From NCBI RefSeq assembly GCF_030758975.1, contig NZ_CP132359.1:760811-824810 (forward strand): DNA of 64,000 nt, in the 5' to 3' direction. Positions 52,373-61,476 of this stretch are shown one piece after another; the stretch's first letter is position 1, and each line of letters opens with the position of its first letter. The translations under genes and the position numbers were made by a program. The stretch comes from Bosea beijingensis. GTDB taxonomy: Bacteria; Pseudomonadota; Alphaproteobacteria; Rhizobiales; Beijerinckiaceae. A model generated the notes under the pieces. The model saw only the letters and a list, made by a program, of their open reading frames with translations. It searched no databases and had not been told where the DNA came from.

Positions 52373-55039
52373 ATGAAGCTCCTCGTCGTCGAGTCGCCGG
52401 CCAAGGCCAAGACGATCAACAAATACCTGGGCTCCGACTACGAGGTGATCGCCTCGTTCGGGCATATCCGCGACCTGCCGGCCAAGGACGGCTCGGTCGA
52501 GCCCGACAACGACTTCTCCATGAAATGGGAGATCGAGGGCCGCGGCGCCAAGCAGGTTGCCGAGATCGCGCGCGCCGTTAAGGGCGCCGAGAAGCTGATC
52601 CTCGCAACCGACCCGGATCGCGAGGGCGAGGCGATCTCCTGGCATGTGCTGGAAGCGCTGAACCAGAAGAAGGTGCTCAAGGGCATCCCCGTCGAACGCG
52701 TCACCTTCAACGCCGTCACCAAGGACGCCGTGCAGAAGGCTCTGGCCAATCCGCGCGCGATCGACCAGGCGCTGGTCGATGCCTATCTGGCGCGCCGGGC
52801 GCTCGACTATCTCGTCGGCTTCACGCTCTCGCCGGTGCTGTGGCGGAAGCTCCCGGGCGCCCGCTCGGCCGGCCGCGTGCAGTCGGTGGCGCTGCGGCTC
52901 GTCTGCGACCGCGAGCGCGAGATCGAGGCCTTCCGGGCCCGCGAATACTGGTCGCTGGTGGCGACGCTCGCGACCACGTCCGGCCAGACCTTCGAGGCCC
53001 GGCTCGTCGGCGCCGACGGCAAGAAGATCGCCCGGCTCGATATCGGCAACGAGGAAGAGGCCAAGGCCTTCAAGGCGGCGCTGGAAACCGCGCTCTTCAC
53101 CGTTAGCGAGGTCGAGGCCAAGCCGGTCAAGCGCCATCCGCAGCCGCCCTTCCAGACCTCGACGCTGCAGCAGGAGGCCTCGCGCAAGCTCGGCCTCGCC
53201 CCGGCGCGGACGATGCAGCTCGCCCAGCGCCTCTATGAAGGCGTCGATATCGGCGGCGAGACCGTCGGCCTCATCACCTATATGCGTACCGACGGCGTCG
53301 ACATGGACGGCTCGGCGATTGCTGCGGCACGCCGCGTTATCGGCAAGGAATTCGGCGAGAAATACGTGCCGAACGCGCCGCGCAAATACACGGTCAAGGC
53401 CAAGAACGCGCAGGAGGCCCACGAGGCCATCCGCCCGACCGATCTCGGCCGCCTGCCGGCCATGGTCGCGCGCCAGCTCGAACCCGAGCAGGCCAAGCTC
53501 TACGAACTGATCTGGAAGCGCACCATCGCGAGCCAGATGGAATCGGCCGAGATGGAGCGCACCACGGTCGATATCTCCGCCAAGGTCGGCGCCCGCAATC
53601 TCGACCTGCGCGCCTCCGGCCAGGTCGTGCTCTTCGACGGCTTCCTGACGCTCTATCAGGAAAGCCGCGACGACGAGGAGGACGAGGATTCCAAGAAGCT
53701 GCCGGCGATGAAGGCCGGCGACAAGCTGGAGAAGCGCGCGATCGCCGCCGACCAGCATTTCACCGAGCCGCCGCCACGCTTCTCGGAAGCGAGCCTGGTC
53801 AAGCGCATGGAAGAGCTCGGCATCGGCCGGCCGTCGACCTATGCCGCGACGCTCTCGACGCTGCGCGACCGCGAGTATGTCCGCATCGAGAAGAAGCGCC
53901 TCGTGCCCGAGGACAAGGGTATGCTGGTCACGGCGTTCCTGGAGAGCTTCTTCAAGCGCTATGTCGAGTTCGACTTCACGGCCAACCTGGAAGAGAATCT
54001 CGACCGCGTCTCCAATGCCGAGATCGACTGGAAGGCGCTGCTGCGCGCGTTCTGGGACGAGTTCCAGGCCTCGATCGGCGAGACCAAGGATCTGCGCGTA
54101 GGCGACGTGCTGGAGGCGCTGAACGGCATCCTCGGCGACTATATCTTTCCGAAAAAGGCCGACGGCTCCGATCCTCGGGTGTGCCCCACCTGCGGCAACG
54201 GCCAGCTCTCGCTGAAGCTCGGCAAGTTCGGCGCCTTCGTCGGCTGCTCGAACTATCCGGAATGCCGCTATACGCGCCCCCTCTCCGTGCCCGCCGCCGA
54301 TGGCGAGGCGTCTGCCGAGGGCGGCCAGGGCGCGCCGGGCGTGCGCATCCTCGGCACCGACCCCGTGACCAATCTCGAAGTCACGCTGCGCGACGGCCGC
54401 TTCGGCCCCTATATCCAGCTCGGCGAGGGCGAGAAGCCCAAGCGCTCGAGCCTGCCCAAGGGCATGAGCCCGGCGAGCGTGACGCTGGAGAAGGCGCTCG
54501 CCCTGCTCTCGCTGCCGCGCGAAGTCGCCCGGCATCCCGAGAGCGGCGAACCGATCCTCGTCGGCATCGGGCGCTTCGGGCCTTACGTCCAGCACGGCAA
54601 GGTCTACGCCAATATCGACAAGGACGACGATGTGCTCGAACTCGGCGCCAACCGCGCCATCGACCTGATCGTCGCCAAGGAAAGCGGCGGCGGGCGTGGC
54701 CGGGCTGCGGCGACGCCGGGCCGGGCGCTCGGCGACCATCCCGCCGGAGGCGCCCTGGAGGTCAAGGCCGGCAAATACGGACCTTACGTCGCCTGGGGCA
54801 AGATCTTCGCGACCCTGCCCAAGACGATGACGGCCGAGAGCATCACGCTGGAACAGGCGATCGAGCTGGCGAACGCCAAGGCCGAGGCCAAGGGCGGCAA
54901 GGGCAAGCCGAAGGCCGCTGCAGGTGCAGCCAAGGCCAAGGCGCCCGCCAAGAAGGCTGCGGCAAAGAAGACCCCTGCGAAGAAGGCGGCCGAGGCAGAG
55001 CCGGCCGCGAAAAAGGCACCGAAGGCCGCGCGCGGCTAA
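52373..55039 (+). CDS. topA: DNA topoisomerase I
   Basis: TopA relaxes negative supercoils by cutting one strand. The TOPRIM domain begins M-K-L-L-V-V-E-S-P-A-K-A-K-T-I with D-P-D-R-E-G-E-A-I-S-W-H; the active tyrosine is in G-L-I-T-Y-M-R-T-D-G near residue 305. A four-cysteine zinc ribbon C-P-T-C-x-C-x5-C follows near residue 604, then repeated G-P-Y-(I/V) C-terminal modules. The tail after residue 840 is lysine/alanine-rich (A-K-A-P-A-K-K-A-A-A-K-K-T-P-A-K-K), as in histone-H1-like extensions, and probably increases DNA contact. Length 888 residues. Confidence 0.97.
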   Translation: MKLLVVESPAKAKTINKYLGSDYEVIASFGHIRDLPAKDGSVEPDNDFSMKWEIEGRGAKQVAEIARAVKGAEKLILATDPDREGEAISWHVLEALNQKKVLKGIPVERVTFNAVTKDAVQKALANPRAIDQALVDAYLARRALDYLVGFTLSPVLWRKLPGARSAGRVQSVALRLVCDREREIEAFRAREYWSLVATLATTSGQTFEARLVGADGKKIARLDIGNEEEAKAFKAALETALFTVSEVEAKPVKRHPQPPFQTSTLQQEASRKLGLAPARTMQLAQRLYEGVDIGGETVGLITYMRTDGVDMDGSAIAAARRVIGKEFGEKYVPNAPRKYTVKAKNAQEAHEAIRPTDLGRLPAMVARQLEPEQAKLYELIWKRTIASQMESAEMERTTVDISAKVGARNLDLRASGQVVLFDGFLTLYQESRDDEEDEDSKKLPAMKAGDKLEKRAIAADQHFTEPPPRFSEASLVKRMEELGIGRPSTYAATLSTLRDREYVRIEKKRLVPEDKGMLVTAFLESFFKRYVEFDFTANLEENLDRVSNAEIDWKALLRAFWDEFQASIGETKDLRVGDVLEALNGILGDYIFPKKADGSDPRVCPTCGNGQLSLKLGKFGAFVGCSNYPECRYTRPLSVPAADGEASAEGGQGAPGVRILGTDPVTNLEVTLRDGRFGPYIQLGEGEKPKRSSLPKGMSPASVTLEKALALLSLPREVARHPESGEPILVGIGRFGPYVQHGKVYANIDKDDDVLELGANRAIDLIVAKESGGGRGRAAATPGRALGDHPAGGALEVKAGKYGPYVAWGKIFATLPKTMTAESITLEQAIELANAKAEAKGGKGKPKAAAGAAKAKAPAKKAAAKKTPAKKAAEAEPAAKKAPKAARG

Positions 55040-55067
55040 CGGGCTTTAGATGCCTGGGACGGCCTGA

Positions 55068-55316
55068 ATGCGGCTCGCGAGTTGGCTCCTGATCGGAGGC
55101 GGAGCAGTGCTCTGCCTTCTCGCTTTCGCGGGCTGGGTCGGGCTCAACCTCTTCGCCTGCGGCCTAGCCTCGGGCGGCTGCAGCCTCTCCCGGTTCTACT
55201 TTCGCTGGGAGGATACGGAAGCCCTCATGGTCTTCGTCCCGCCCTTCGTGCTGGGCTGCGTCCTGACCGCGACCGGCCTGATCCTGCGGATCAGCGGCCG
55301 TTCACGCCGGTCCTAG
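55068..55316 (+). CDS. Small two-span membrane protein
   Basis: The 82-residue product has two membrane helices (W-L-L-I-G-G-G-A-V-L-C-L-L-A-F-A-G-W and F-V-P-P-F-V-L-G-C-V-L-T-A-T-G-L-I-L) around a loop with two cysteines and aromatic residues. It is 28 bases after topA and may be cotranscribed. The family is not recognised. The ribosome site is weak. It is nearly back to back with the DUF2778 gene stop. Confidence 0.6.
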   Translation: MRLASWLLIGGGAVLCLLAFAGWVGLNLFACGLASGGCSLSRFYFRWEDTEALMVFVPPFVLGCVLTATGLILRISGRSRRS

Positions 55317-55322
55317 TGGCGC

Positions 55323-56417
55323 TCAGAGGCTCGCGACTACCCTGATCCGCTTCACCTCGCCGCGCAGGAAAGCCTGCAGGAAGCGGTCATAATCCTTGAA
55401 CGAGATGCAGCCGTTCGAGTCGCCACGCGGCCCGAGCAGGTAGGTATGCGCCAGCAAACCGGTGCGGCCATGGATCGCGCCGCTGCCGCCGACAGGGTTG
55501 AGCCGGACCGCCCGCACGCCGTGGAACAGCGCCTCGCGCTCGGTCAGCGTGTAGGTATGCGGCGGGGTGACGCCCTTCATCCGGACATGGGCGTAGCGGA
55601 CATCGTCCATCATCTCGCCGAAGCCGGAATGCGCCTCCAGCCGCTCGCCGTTCGGCATGTAGACCATCTTGGCGGCGATATCGTAGATCGCCGTGCCGGC
55701 CTCGGCGGTGCGCGGCGGCGTGCCGGTCGAGGGGCTGAGGCGGGTGATGCGGCCGCGGTCGATAATGTCGTCCTGCGGCGCGGCATAGGCGAGCGCGGGA
55801 CCAGCCGGCTCCGCCTGCTTCTGCACGCCGAAGAGCTTCTCGAAGAAATTGCGGTTGTCCTCGGGCGTCGGCGCGGCGGCTGCGGTGCGGTTGCGGCGCG
55901 AGGTACCCGGCTGAGCGACGCGCGGCTGAGCTTGCTGCGGCTGAAGCTGCTGGGGTTCACCCTTCGGCAACAGGTCGAGCGGACGCGGCACCGGCATGGG
56001 CGCAGCCTTCTCCGCCAGCGTGACGGGTGGCTGCGGCGGCAACGGCAGGGCTGGCTCGGCGGAAGCGACAGCGGCGAGGGAGGACTGTGACGGAGCAGCG
56101 GGCTGGAAGGCTGCACGCGCAGGAGCACCCTGAACGAAGGAAGCGCCCTTGCCGGCCGACAAGGCCGGATCGAGCAGACCGCTATAGGCCGGCGCCTGCT
56201 GCTGGGCGACGCGGGCATTCGACGCCTTCCGGGCTGTTGCGGACTGGGGATTGCCGGCATCGGGGGACGGAGCCACCTGCCCCAGCATCCAGAAGCCGGA
56301 CATCGCGCCGCCGCCGAGGGCGAGCGCGAGCAGGAAGCCCTTCAGAAGGGGTCGGCGGCGGCGGCGCGACCGTACATAAGGTGCGCCACCTTCCCGGACA
56401 TAGGTCGCATAGGTCAT
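55323..56417 (-). CDS. DUF2778 (Tlde1-like) domain protein with membrane anchor
   Basis: The ATG at 56417 (a GTG at 56426 is in frame) starts a basic segment (R-S-R-R-R-R-R-P-L-L-K-G) and one membrane helix (F-L-L-A-L-A-L-G-G-G-A-M-S-G-F-W-M-L). A long proline/alanine/glutamine linker follows to about residue 235. The C-terminal 125 residues form the DUF2778 domain: V-Y-M-P-N-G-E-R-L-E-A-H-S-G, then I-H-G-R-T-G-L-L-A-H and G-D-S-N-G-C-I-S-F-K, with the H and C of an L,D-transpeptidase-like site. Tlde1 toxins of this family act on peptidoglycan; the anchored, linker-bearing form here is common in Hyphomicrobiales and may be a cell-wall enzyme. Toxicity is not implied. Confidence 0.85.
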   Translation of the reverse strand: MTYATYVREGGAPYVRSRRRRRPLLKGFLLALALGGGAMSGFWMLGQVAPSPDAGNPQSATARKASNARVAQQQAPAYSGLLDPALSAGKGASFVQGAPARAAFQPAAPSQSSLAAVASAEPALPLPPQPPVTLAEKAAPMPVPRPLDLLPKGEPQQLQPQQAQPRVAQPGTSRRNRTAAAAPTPEDNRNFFEKLFGVQKQAEPAGPALAYAAPQDDIIDRGRITRLSPSTGTPPRTAEAGTAIYDIAAKMVYMPNGERLEAHSGFGEMMDDVRYAHVRMKGVTPPHTYTLTEREALFHGVRAVRLNPVGGSGAIHGRTGLLAHTYLLGPRGDSNGCISFKDYDRFLQAFLRGEVKRIRVVASL

Positions 56418-56794
56418 CCGCCGCACTCTCGATACGCTTACGCCACGCCCGGCGGCCGCAGGCACAGCGCCGCCGCACGCACCCCGACAAGCGGAGGCGC
56501 GGTGCATGTCGCGAGGTGACAGAGCATGCCGGGAGAACCCAAAATTCGTTCCGTGTCGATAAGGCGCCGCCTTGGTTAATCGCCGGTGAACCGTATCGAT
56601 AAATTTTCGTGGTTCGCGCGCGGCGGAGCGGACTTCGGCGCGGGGATGCATGACCATCGAAAGACGGCACGATCGAGTCCGGACGGAGGAGGAAGAAAGA
56701 CGAGGATTTTTCGCAGGCTGCCCCGATTGGCCCATCTTTCCCGGCCAGGCTGCAATACCAGCCCATTTTTCCCAAACCGGCCCTCGAATCGGAT
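56418..56794. other. Divergent control region between DUF2778 and MFS genes
   Basis: The 377 bases contain a pair of direct repeats at 56730-56773 near the MFS start and a TTAA-N7-TGAAC sequence at 56576-56591, a one-mismatch CtrA half-match. Two TCGATAA sequences lie around it. No gene is supported; open frames across the region are low in coding character. Confidence 0.4.
56730..56773 (+). promoter_or_regulatory. Direct repeats GCCCATYTTTCCC, 31-base period
   Basis: GCCCATCTTTCCC at 56730-56742 and GCCCATTTTTCCC at 56761-56773 differ by one base and are 31 bases apart, close to three helical turns. They end 21 bases before the MFS start codon and could be a regulator binding site. Confidence 0.4.
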
Positions 56795-58141
56795 ATGTCG
56801 CAAGCATCGCAACCGCATGAGTTGCCGCCGCCGGAACCCGAGGCTTTCCCGGCGGCTGCGCCGGAGGCCGGGATCGCCGTGAGCCAGCCAGCCGAGCCGA
56901 AGACAAGCTCCGTCGCCGCGCTGGGCGCGATCGTCAGCGGGGCGCTGATCCTGCAGATCGCCTCGACCATCGTGAACACGGTGGTGCCGCTGAAGATGGC
57001 GCTGGAGCAGAAGGCGCCGCTGCTGATCGGCCTCGTCGGCTCGGCCTATTCCGTCGGCTTCCTCGCCGGCTGCTTCCTAGTGCCGACCTTCATCCGCCGC
57101 GTCGGGCATATCCGCGCTTTCGGCGTCTTCGCAGCGTTGCAAGCGGTGTTCACCATCAGCTTCGCGCTCACGTCGCTCGATTTCTGGGGCATTTCGCGCC
57201 TCGGCATGGGCTTCGCCGGCGCCGGCCACGCCATCTGCATCGAGAGCTGGATCAGCGGCCAGGCCAAGGCCGGCCAGCGCGGGCGCCTGTTCGGTTTCTA
57301 CCAGATCCTCAACCGCCTGGCGCTGATCGGCTCGCAGATCGGCGTCGGCTATGTCTCGCTGCAGTCCCACGACATCTTCCTGCTGGCGAGCGCGACCTTC
57401 TCGATCGCGCTGATCCCGGTCGGCATGACCCGTGCCAAGGGACCTGAATCGGGTGAGGTCGTCTCGGTCCGGCTCAACACGATGTGGCAATACGCGCCTG
57501 CCTCGGTGATCGGCTGCCTCTATGTCGGCCTGATGGGCGGCGCGCTGACCAATATCGCACCGGCCTATGGCATTCTGATCGGCCTCGACCAGGCCTGGGC
57601 GATCCTGCTGACGGCCGGCATCCAGATCGGCGCGCTCGTGCTGCAGTGGCCGCTCGGCCTGCTGGCGGACCGCGTCGATAGCCGCAAGATCATGCTGAGC
57701 GCCACCGGGTCGGTCGTGCTCTGCACGCTGGCGCTGGGAGCCGTGCTCTGGTTCTCCGTTCCCCATACGCGCTTCTGGCTGTTCGGGCTCTTCGCCCTGA
57801 TCGGCGCCGGCGCCATGCCGATCTACACGGTCGCCGTGGCACATGCCTATTTCCGGCTCGGCCGCGAACGCGCGCTCGGCCTCTCCGCGCAATTGCTCTT
57901 CCTCTGGGCGGTGGGCTCGGCGATCGGCCCCATGGTTGCCGCCGCCTTCATGCAGGCAGCCGGGCCGAACGGGCTCCTGGCCTATCTAGGCGTGCTTTCA
58001 GCGGCAGCCGCGGCCTATCTCGCCTTCCGCCTGCGGCGCAACCCGCCCTCGGCCAATCCGTTCGGCGAGCGCAAGCCGGCACCGCCGACCATTCCCGACG
58101 TCTCGCTCTCCGGGCGCCGGAGCCACGCCGAAGGCAAGTAG
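56795..58141 (+). CDS. MFS transporter, YcaD-like
   Basis: The 448-residue product has twelve predicted membrane helices after a 40-residue proline/glutamate-rich N-terminus. The first half has L-V-G-S-A-Y-S-V-G-F-L-A-G-C and R-R-V-G-H-I-R-A-F-G, the MFS loop 2-3 region, and G-F-A-G-A-G-H-A-I-C-I-E-S-W-I, which resembles the YcaD/UMF2-type carriers. The second half has G-L-L-A-D-R-V-D-S-R-K. The substrate is unknown. The ribosome site is weak. The stop codon is part of the terminator hairpin. Confidence 0.85.
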   Translation: MSQASQPHELPPPEPEAFPAAAPEAGIAVSQPAEPKTSSVAALGAIVSGALILQIASTIVNTVVPLKMALEQKAPLLIGLVGSAYSVGFLAGCFLVPTFIRRVGHIRAFGVFAALQAVFTISFALTSLDFWGISRLGMGFAGAGHAICIESWISGQAKAGQRGRLFGFYQILNRLALIGSQIGVGYVSLQSHDIFLLASATFSIALIPVGMTRAKGPESGEVVSVRLNTMWQYAPASVIGCLYVGLMGGALTNIAPAYGILIGLDQAWAILLTAGIQIGALVLQWPLGLLADRVDSRKIMLSATGSVVLCTLALGAVLWFSVPHTRFWLFGLFALIGAGAMPIYTVAVAHAYFRLGRERALGLSAQLLFLWAVGSAIGPMVAAAFMQAAGPNGLLAYLGVLSAAAAAYLAFRLRRNPPSANPFGERKPAPPTIPDVSLSGRRSHAEGK

Positions 58142-58156
58142 GCGGGAGACCGCCTA
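58139..58156. terminator. Hairpin built from both convergent stop codons
   Basis: TAGGCGG (58139-58145), loop GAGA and CCGCCTA (58150-58156) form a perfect 7-bp stem. The TAG is the MFS stop and the CTA is the complement of the stop of the leftward oxygenase gene. TTTTG follows on the plus strand, so it can end MFS transcription; on the minus strand there is no T-run. Confidence 0.7.
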
Positions 58157-60478
58157 TTTTGTCACGGCGTGACGGGTGGGCTTGGCCTTGAGCTTCAGCT
58201 CTTCGAGGTCCTGACGCTCGCGCGGCGTGTTGCGCATGAGCTGGTCTTTGCCGGGCCCGTACTGCACCGGCTGGTCGGCATCGACGCCGTACCAGGCTGC
58301 CGCCCGCAGCACGAAGGACGGATCGGCCAGATGCGGGCGCCCCAGCGCGACGAGATCGGCGCGGCCGGCAGCGATGATCGTGTTGACCTGGTCGGCGGTC
58401 GTGATGTTGCCGACGCACATGGTCGCGACCTCCGCCTCGTTGCGGATGCGGTCCGAGAACGGCGTCTGGAACATGCGACCATAGACCGGGCGCGATTCCC
58501 GCGCGGTCTGGCCGGTCGAGACGTCGACGAGATCGCAGCCCTCGGCACCAAAGGCCTCGGCGATCGCGACGGAATCAGCCGCCGAAAGGCCTCCCTCGAC
58601 CCAGTCGGTCGCGGAGATGCGCACCGACATCGGCTTCTCGCGCGGCCAGACCTCGCGCAACGCCCGGAAGACCTCCAGTGGATAGCGCAGGCGGTTCTCG
58701 ACCGAGCGGCCGTATTCGTCGGTGCGCTTGTTGGTCAATGGCGAGAGGAAGCTCGCCAGCAGATAGCCATGGGCACAGTGCAGCTCCAGCATGTCGAAGC
58801 CGGCGCGAATCCCCCGCTCGGCGGCGGCGGCGAACTCGGCCTTGACCCGGTCCATGTCGGCGCGGGTCATCTCGCGCGGCACCTGACTTTCCGGATAGTA
58901 GGGCAGCGGCGAGGCCGAGACGATCGGCCAGGCGCCTTCCGACAGCGGCCGATCCATGCCCTCCCACATCAGCTTGCTCGCCCCTTTACGCCCGGCATGG
59001 CCGAGCTGGAGGCAGATTTTTGCCGCTGAATGAGCGTGGACGAAGCCGACGATCCGCTTCCAGGCGACTTCCTGCTCGTCGTTCCAGAGGCCGGTGCAGC
59101 CGGGGGTGATGCGGGCGTCCGGCGCGACGCAAGTCATCTCGGTGAAGATCAAGCCGGGGCCGCCGATGGCGCGCGAGCCGTAATGCATCAGATGCCAGTC
59201 ACCCGGCAGGCCGTCCTCGGCCGAGTACTGGCACATCGGCGAGAGCGTCATGCGGTTCTCGACCCGCATCTCGCGCAGCCTGAAAGGCTGGAAGGCCGGC
59301 GGCACGGGCGAGCCGTCCTTGCGGCGCTTCGCGAGATCGCCGAGGCCATCGGCGACGAGCCTGTCGACGGCCGTGACCATTTCCGGCGCGCGCAGGGCGA
59401 GATTGTCGTAGGTGATCGCCTTTGAGCGGGTCATCAGGCCGAAGGCGAAGCGCAGGGGCTCGAAATCCCAGAAGCGCTTCAGCTCCTCGAACCAGACCAG
59501 CGAGACATCGGCCGCGTGCTGGGTCTTCTCGACCTCCTCGCGGCGCTGCGTCTCGAACAGCTTGAGGCCGGCGGCGACATCGAGCCTCGCCTGCCCCATC
59601 GCCTTGTGCAGCGCGATGGCGTCCTCCATCGCGAGCTTCGTGCCGGAGCCGATCGAGAAATGCGCCGTCGCCTTGGCGTCGCCGATCAGCACGACGTTCT
59701 CGACCACCCAGTTGCGGCAGCGGATCATCGGGAAATTGCGCCAGAGCGAGCGGTTGGTGATGAGCTTGTGGCCTTCCAGCTCCGCGGCGAAGACGCCTTC
59801 GAGGAAAGCGGCCGATTGCGCCTCGTCCATCGCGCCGAGACCCGCCTTAGCGAAGGTTTCGGGGTCGGTCTCCAGCACCCATGTCGAGCGGCCGGCCTCG
59901 TACTGGTAGCAATGGGCGATGAAGACGCCGTGCTCGGTTTCCTTGAAGAAGAAGGTGAAGGCGTCGAAGGGGCGGGTCGAGCCCATCCAGGTGAAGTGGT
60001 TCGGGCGCAGGTCGGTCTGCGGCTGGAAGCGCTCGCGCCAGTTCTCGCGGATGCGGCTGTTGATGCCGTCGGCGCCGACGACGAGATCGTAATCGCGCTT
60101 CAAGGCCTCGGTATCGGCGATCTCCTGCCCGAAATGCAGGTTGACGCCGAGCTCGCGCGCCCTCGCCTGCACCAGCATCAGCAGCGAGCGGCGCGAGCAG
60201 CCACAGAAGCCGTTGCCGGGCACGCGGTAGCTGTCGCCCTTGAAGCGGATCTCGATATCGTCCCAGTAGGCGAAATTGTCGCGGATCGCGGCATAGCTCT
60301 GCGCATCCGCCGCCTTGAAGGTGTCGAGCGTCTGGTCCGAGAAGACGACGCCGAAGCCGAAGGTGTCGTCGGGCTGGTTGCGCTCGAAGACATCGACCGT
60401 CAGCTCCGGCCAGTCCCGCTTCATCAGGAGCGCGAAATAGAGCCCCGCCGGCCCTCCGCCCACGACCGCGATACGCAT
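58154..60478 (-). CDS. Aryl-CoA monooxygenase/Old-Yellow-Enzyme fusion (2-aminobenzoyl-CoA monooxygenase/reductase-like)
   Basis: The N-terminal 380 residues are an FAD monooxygenase ([10 protein letters not shown] near the start, the G-A-D-G-I-N-S-R stretch, [12 protein letters not shown]). The C-terminal 390 residues are an Old-Yellow-Enzyme reductase ([34 protein letters not shown]). This fusion is the architecture of 2-aminobenzoyl-CoA monooxygenase/reductase of Azoarcus and of proteins annotated as salicylyl-CoA 5-hydroxylase. The former hydroxylates and then reduces the ring of anthraniloyl-CoA. I chose the ATG at 60478, with GGAGG five bases upstream; an ATG at 60490 has none. The divergent beta-oxidation-type genes fit ring-cleavage and onward degradation. 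No CoA ligase is in view. Confidence 0.85.
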   Translation of the reverse strand: MRIAVVGGGPAGLYFALLMKRDWPELTVDVFERNQPDDTFGFGVVFSDQTLDTFKAADAQSYAAIRDNFAYWDDIEIRFKGDSYRVPGNGFCGCSRRSLLMLVQARARELGVNLHFGQEIADTEALKRDYDLVVGADGINSRIRENWRERFQPQTDLRPNHFTWMGSTRPFDAFTFFFKETEHGVFIAHCYQYEAGRSTWVLETDPETFAKAGLGAMDEAQSAAFLEGVFAAELEGHKLITNRSLWRNFPMIRCRNWVVENVVLIGDAKATAHFSIGSGTKLAMEDAIALHKAMGQARLDVAAGLKLFETQRREEVEKTQHAADVSLVWFEELKRFWDFEPLRFAFGLMTRSKAITYDNLALRAPEMVTAVDRLVADGLGDLAKRRKDGSPVPPAFQPFRLREMRVENRMTLSPMCQYSAEDGLPGDWHLMHYGSRAIGGPGLIFTEMTCVAPDARITPGCTGLWNDEQEVAWKRIVGFVHAHSAAKICLQLGHAGRKGASKLMWEGMDRPLSEGAWPIVSASPLPYYPESQVPREMTRADMDRVKAEFAAAAERGIRAGFDMLELHCAHGYLLASFLSPLTNKRTDEYGRSVENRLRYPLEVFRALREVWPREKPMSVRISATDWVEGGLSAADSVAIAEAFGAEGCDLVDVSTGQTARESRPVYGRMFQTPFSDRIRNEAEVATMCVGNITTADQVNTIIAAGRADLVALGRPHLADPSFVLRAAAWYGVDADQPVQYGPGKDQLMRNTPRERQDLEELKLKAKPTRHAVTK

Positions 60479-60521
60479 CGACGCCTCCATCCGGGAGCCG
60501 GTCGACCCGGCTTGAGAAATT

Positions 60522-60537
60522 ATTTTAAGCCTAAAAT
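60522..60537. promoter_or_regulatory. Inverted repeat ATTTTA-AGCC-TAAAAT, candidate MarR operator
   Basis: The perfect 6-4-6 repeat lies 44-59 bases upstream of the oxygenase start. Its minus-strand reading GGCTTAAAATAATTTC matches the motif at 60685-60699 near the divergent operon. Confidence 0.5.
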
Positions 60538-60684
60538 GTTTTTGACCTCAAGAGGCTTTTGCGCCCATCTCGACGGGAATGTGACCGCTCTGTCCTGCAA
60601 AGCGCTCCGTAGAGCGCCTAGTTTTGCACTGCGAAATCCCCCTGCCCGGCCGTCCTCATCAGCCCGCTTGCAAATTCCTTCAGA

Positions 60685-60699
60685 CTTAAAATATATTTG
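60685..60699. promoter_or_regulatory. CTTAAAATATATTTG, second copy of the shared motif
   Basis: The first nine bases, CTTAAAATA, match the minus-strand reading of the palindrome at 60522 and are followed in both by a T-rich end. It lies 20 bases before the SDR start. Two copies pointing at divergent starts suggest one regulator for both units, most likely the MarR protein of the operon. Confidence 0.45.
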
Positions 60700-60719
60700 C
60701 TGCCGGAGGTCGAGCGGCC

Positions 60720-61475
60720 ATGACACTGCAGGGACAGCGCGCACTGGTAACGGGTGGCGGACGCGGCCTCGGCCGGGCCATCGCCGCCGCGCTGACGGCG
60801 GCTGGAGCCAGGGTCAGCATCCTCGGGCGCGACGAGGCGACCCTGCGGGAAGCCATCGCTGCCGGCGTGGCAGCCGATTGGGCCACTTGCGACGTGCGCG
60901 ATGAAGTCTCGGTTTCCGCGGCGCTCAGCCAGCTCGGCCGCGAACAATTCTTCGACATCGCCATCGCCAATGCCGGCGCGGTCGAGACCGGGCCGTTCAT
61001 GCGCAGCGACGGCGAGCGCTTCCGCCGGATGCTCGACATCAACCTGATCGGCACGGTCAACCTGTTCCACGCCACGCTGCCGGCCATGCTGGAGCACCGC
61101 CGCGGCAGGTTGATCGCCATTGCCTCGACCGCCGGGCATCGCGGCTACCCTTATGTCAGCGCCTATACCGCGGCGAAGCATGCCGTGGTCGGGCTGGTGA
61201 AGTCGCTGGCGCTGGAGACCGCGCGCTCCGGCGTCACCGTCAACGCCGTCTGCCCGGGCTATGCCGATACCGACATGGCGACCGCCAGCATCGAAAATGT
61301 CGCGGCCAAGACCGGCAAGAGCCGTGAAGAGGCGCTGTCGGCGATGATCAAGGACAATCCGCAAGGACGGCTGATCGCGCCGGAAGAGGTCGCGGCGGCC
61401 GTGCTCTATCTCTGCGGGCCGGGCAGCGACGCCGTCACGGGCCAGTCGCTGATGATCAACGGCGGAGAGTTCTGA
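60720..61475 (+). CDS. SDR family NAD(P)-dependent oxidoreductase
   Basis: Classical short-chain dehydrogenase: V-T-G-G-G-R-G-L-G-R near residue 10 binds the cofactor, I-A-N-A-G-A near 84, and the catalytic Ser, Tyr and Lys are in I-A-S-T-A-G-H and Y-V-S-A-Y-T-A-A-K near 140-155. P-G-Y-A-D-T-D-M and G-Q-S-L-M-I-N-G-G complete the fold. Length 251 residues. CGGAGG is the ribosome site. Its place before a MarR gene and beta-oxidation-like genes suggests a 3-hydroxyacyl-CoA dehydrogenase step. Confidence 0.9.
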   Translation: MTLQGQRALVTGGGRGLGRAIAAALTAAGARVSILGRDEATLREAIAAGVAADWATCDVRDEVSVSAALSQLGREQFFDIAIANAGAVETGPFMRSDGERFRRMLDINLIGTVNLFHATLPAMLEHRRGRLIAIASTAGHRGYPYVSAYTAAKHAVVGLVKSLALETARSGVTVNAVCPGYADTDMATASIENVAAKTGKSREEALSAMIKDNPQGRLIAPEEVAAAVLYLCGPGSDAVTGQSLMINGGEF

Positions 61476-61476
61476 G

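Noticed and set aside
52322..54739. 805-codon open frame antisense to topA
   Set aside because: It is the GC-rich shadow of topA: arginine/glutamate/aspartate-heavy, with no family motifs, while the opposite strand encodes a complete topoisomerase I.
55323..56417. Reading the DUF2778 protein as a secreted antibacterial toxin
   Set aside because: No secretion-system or immunity gene is adjacent, and the protein has a membrane anchor and long linker more consistent with a cell-envelope enzyme.
56576..56591. CtrA site TTAA-N7-TGAAC between the DUF2778 and MFS genes
   Set aside because: One mismatch in a short motif; too weak to call separately.
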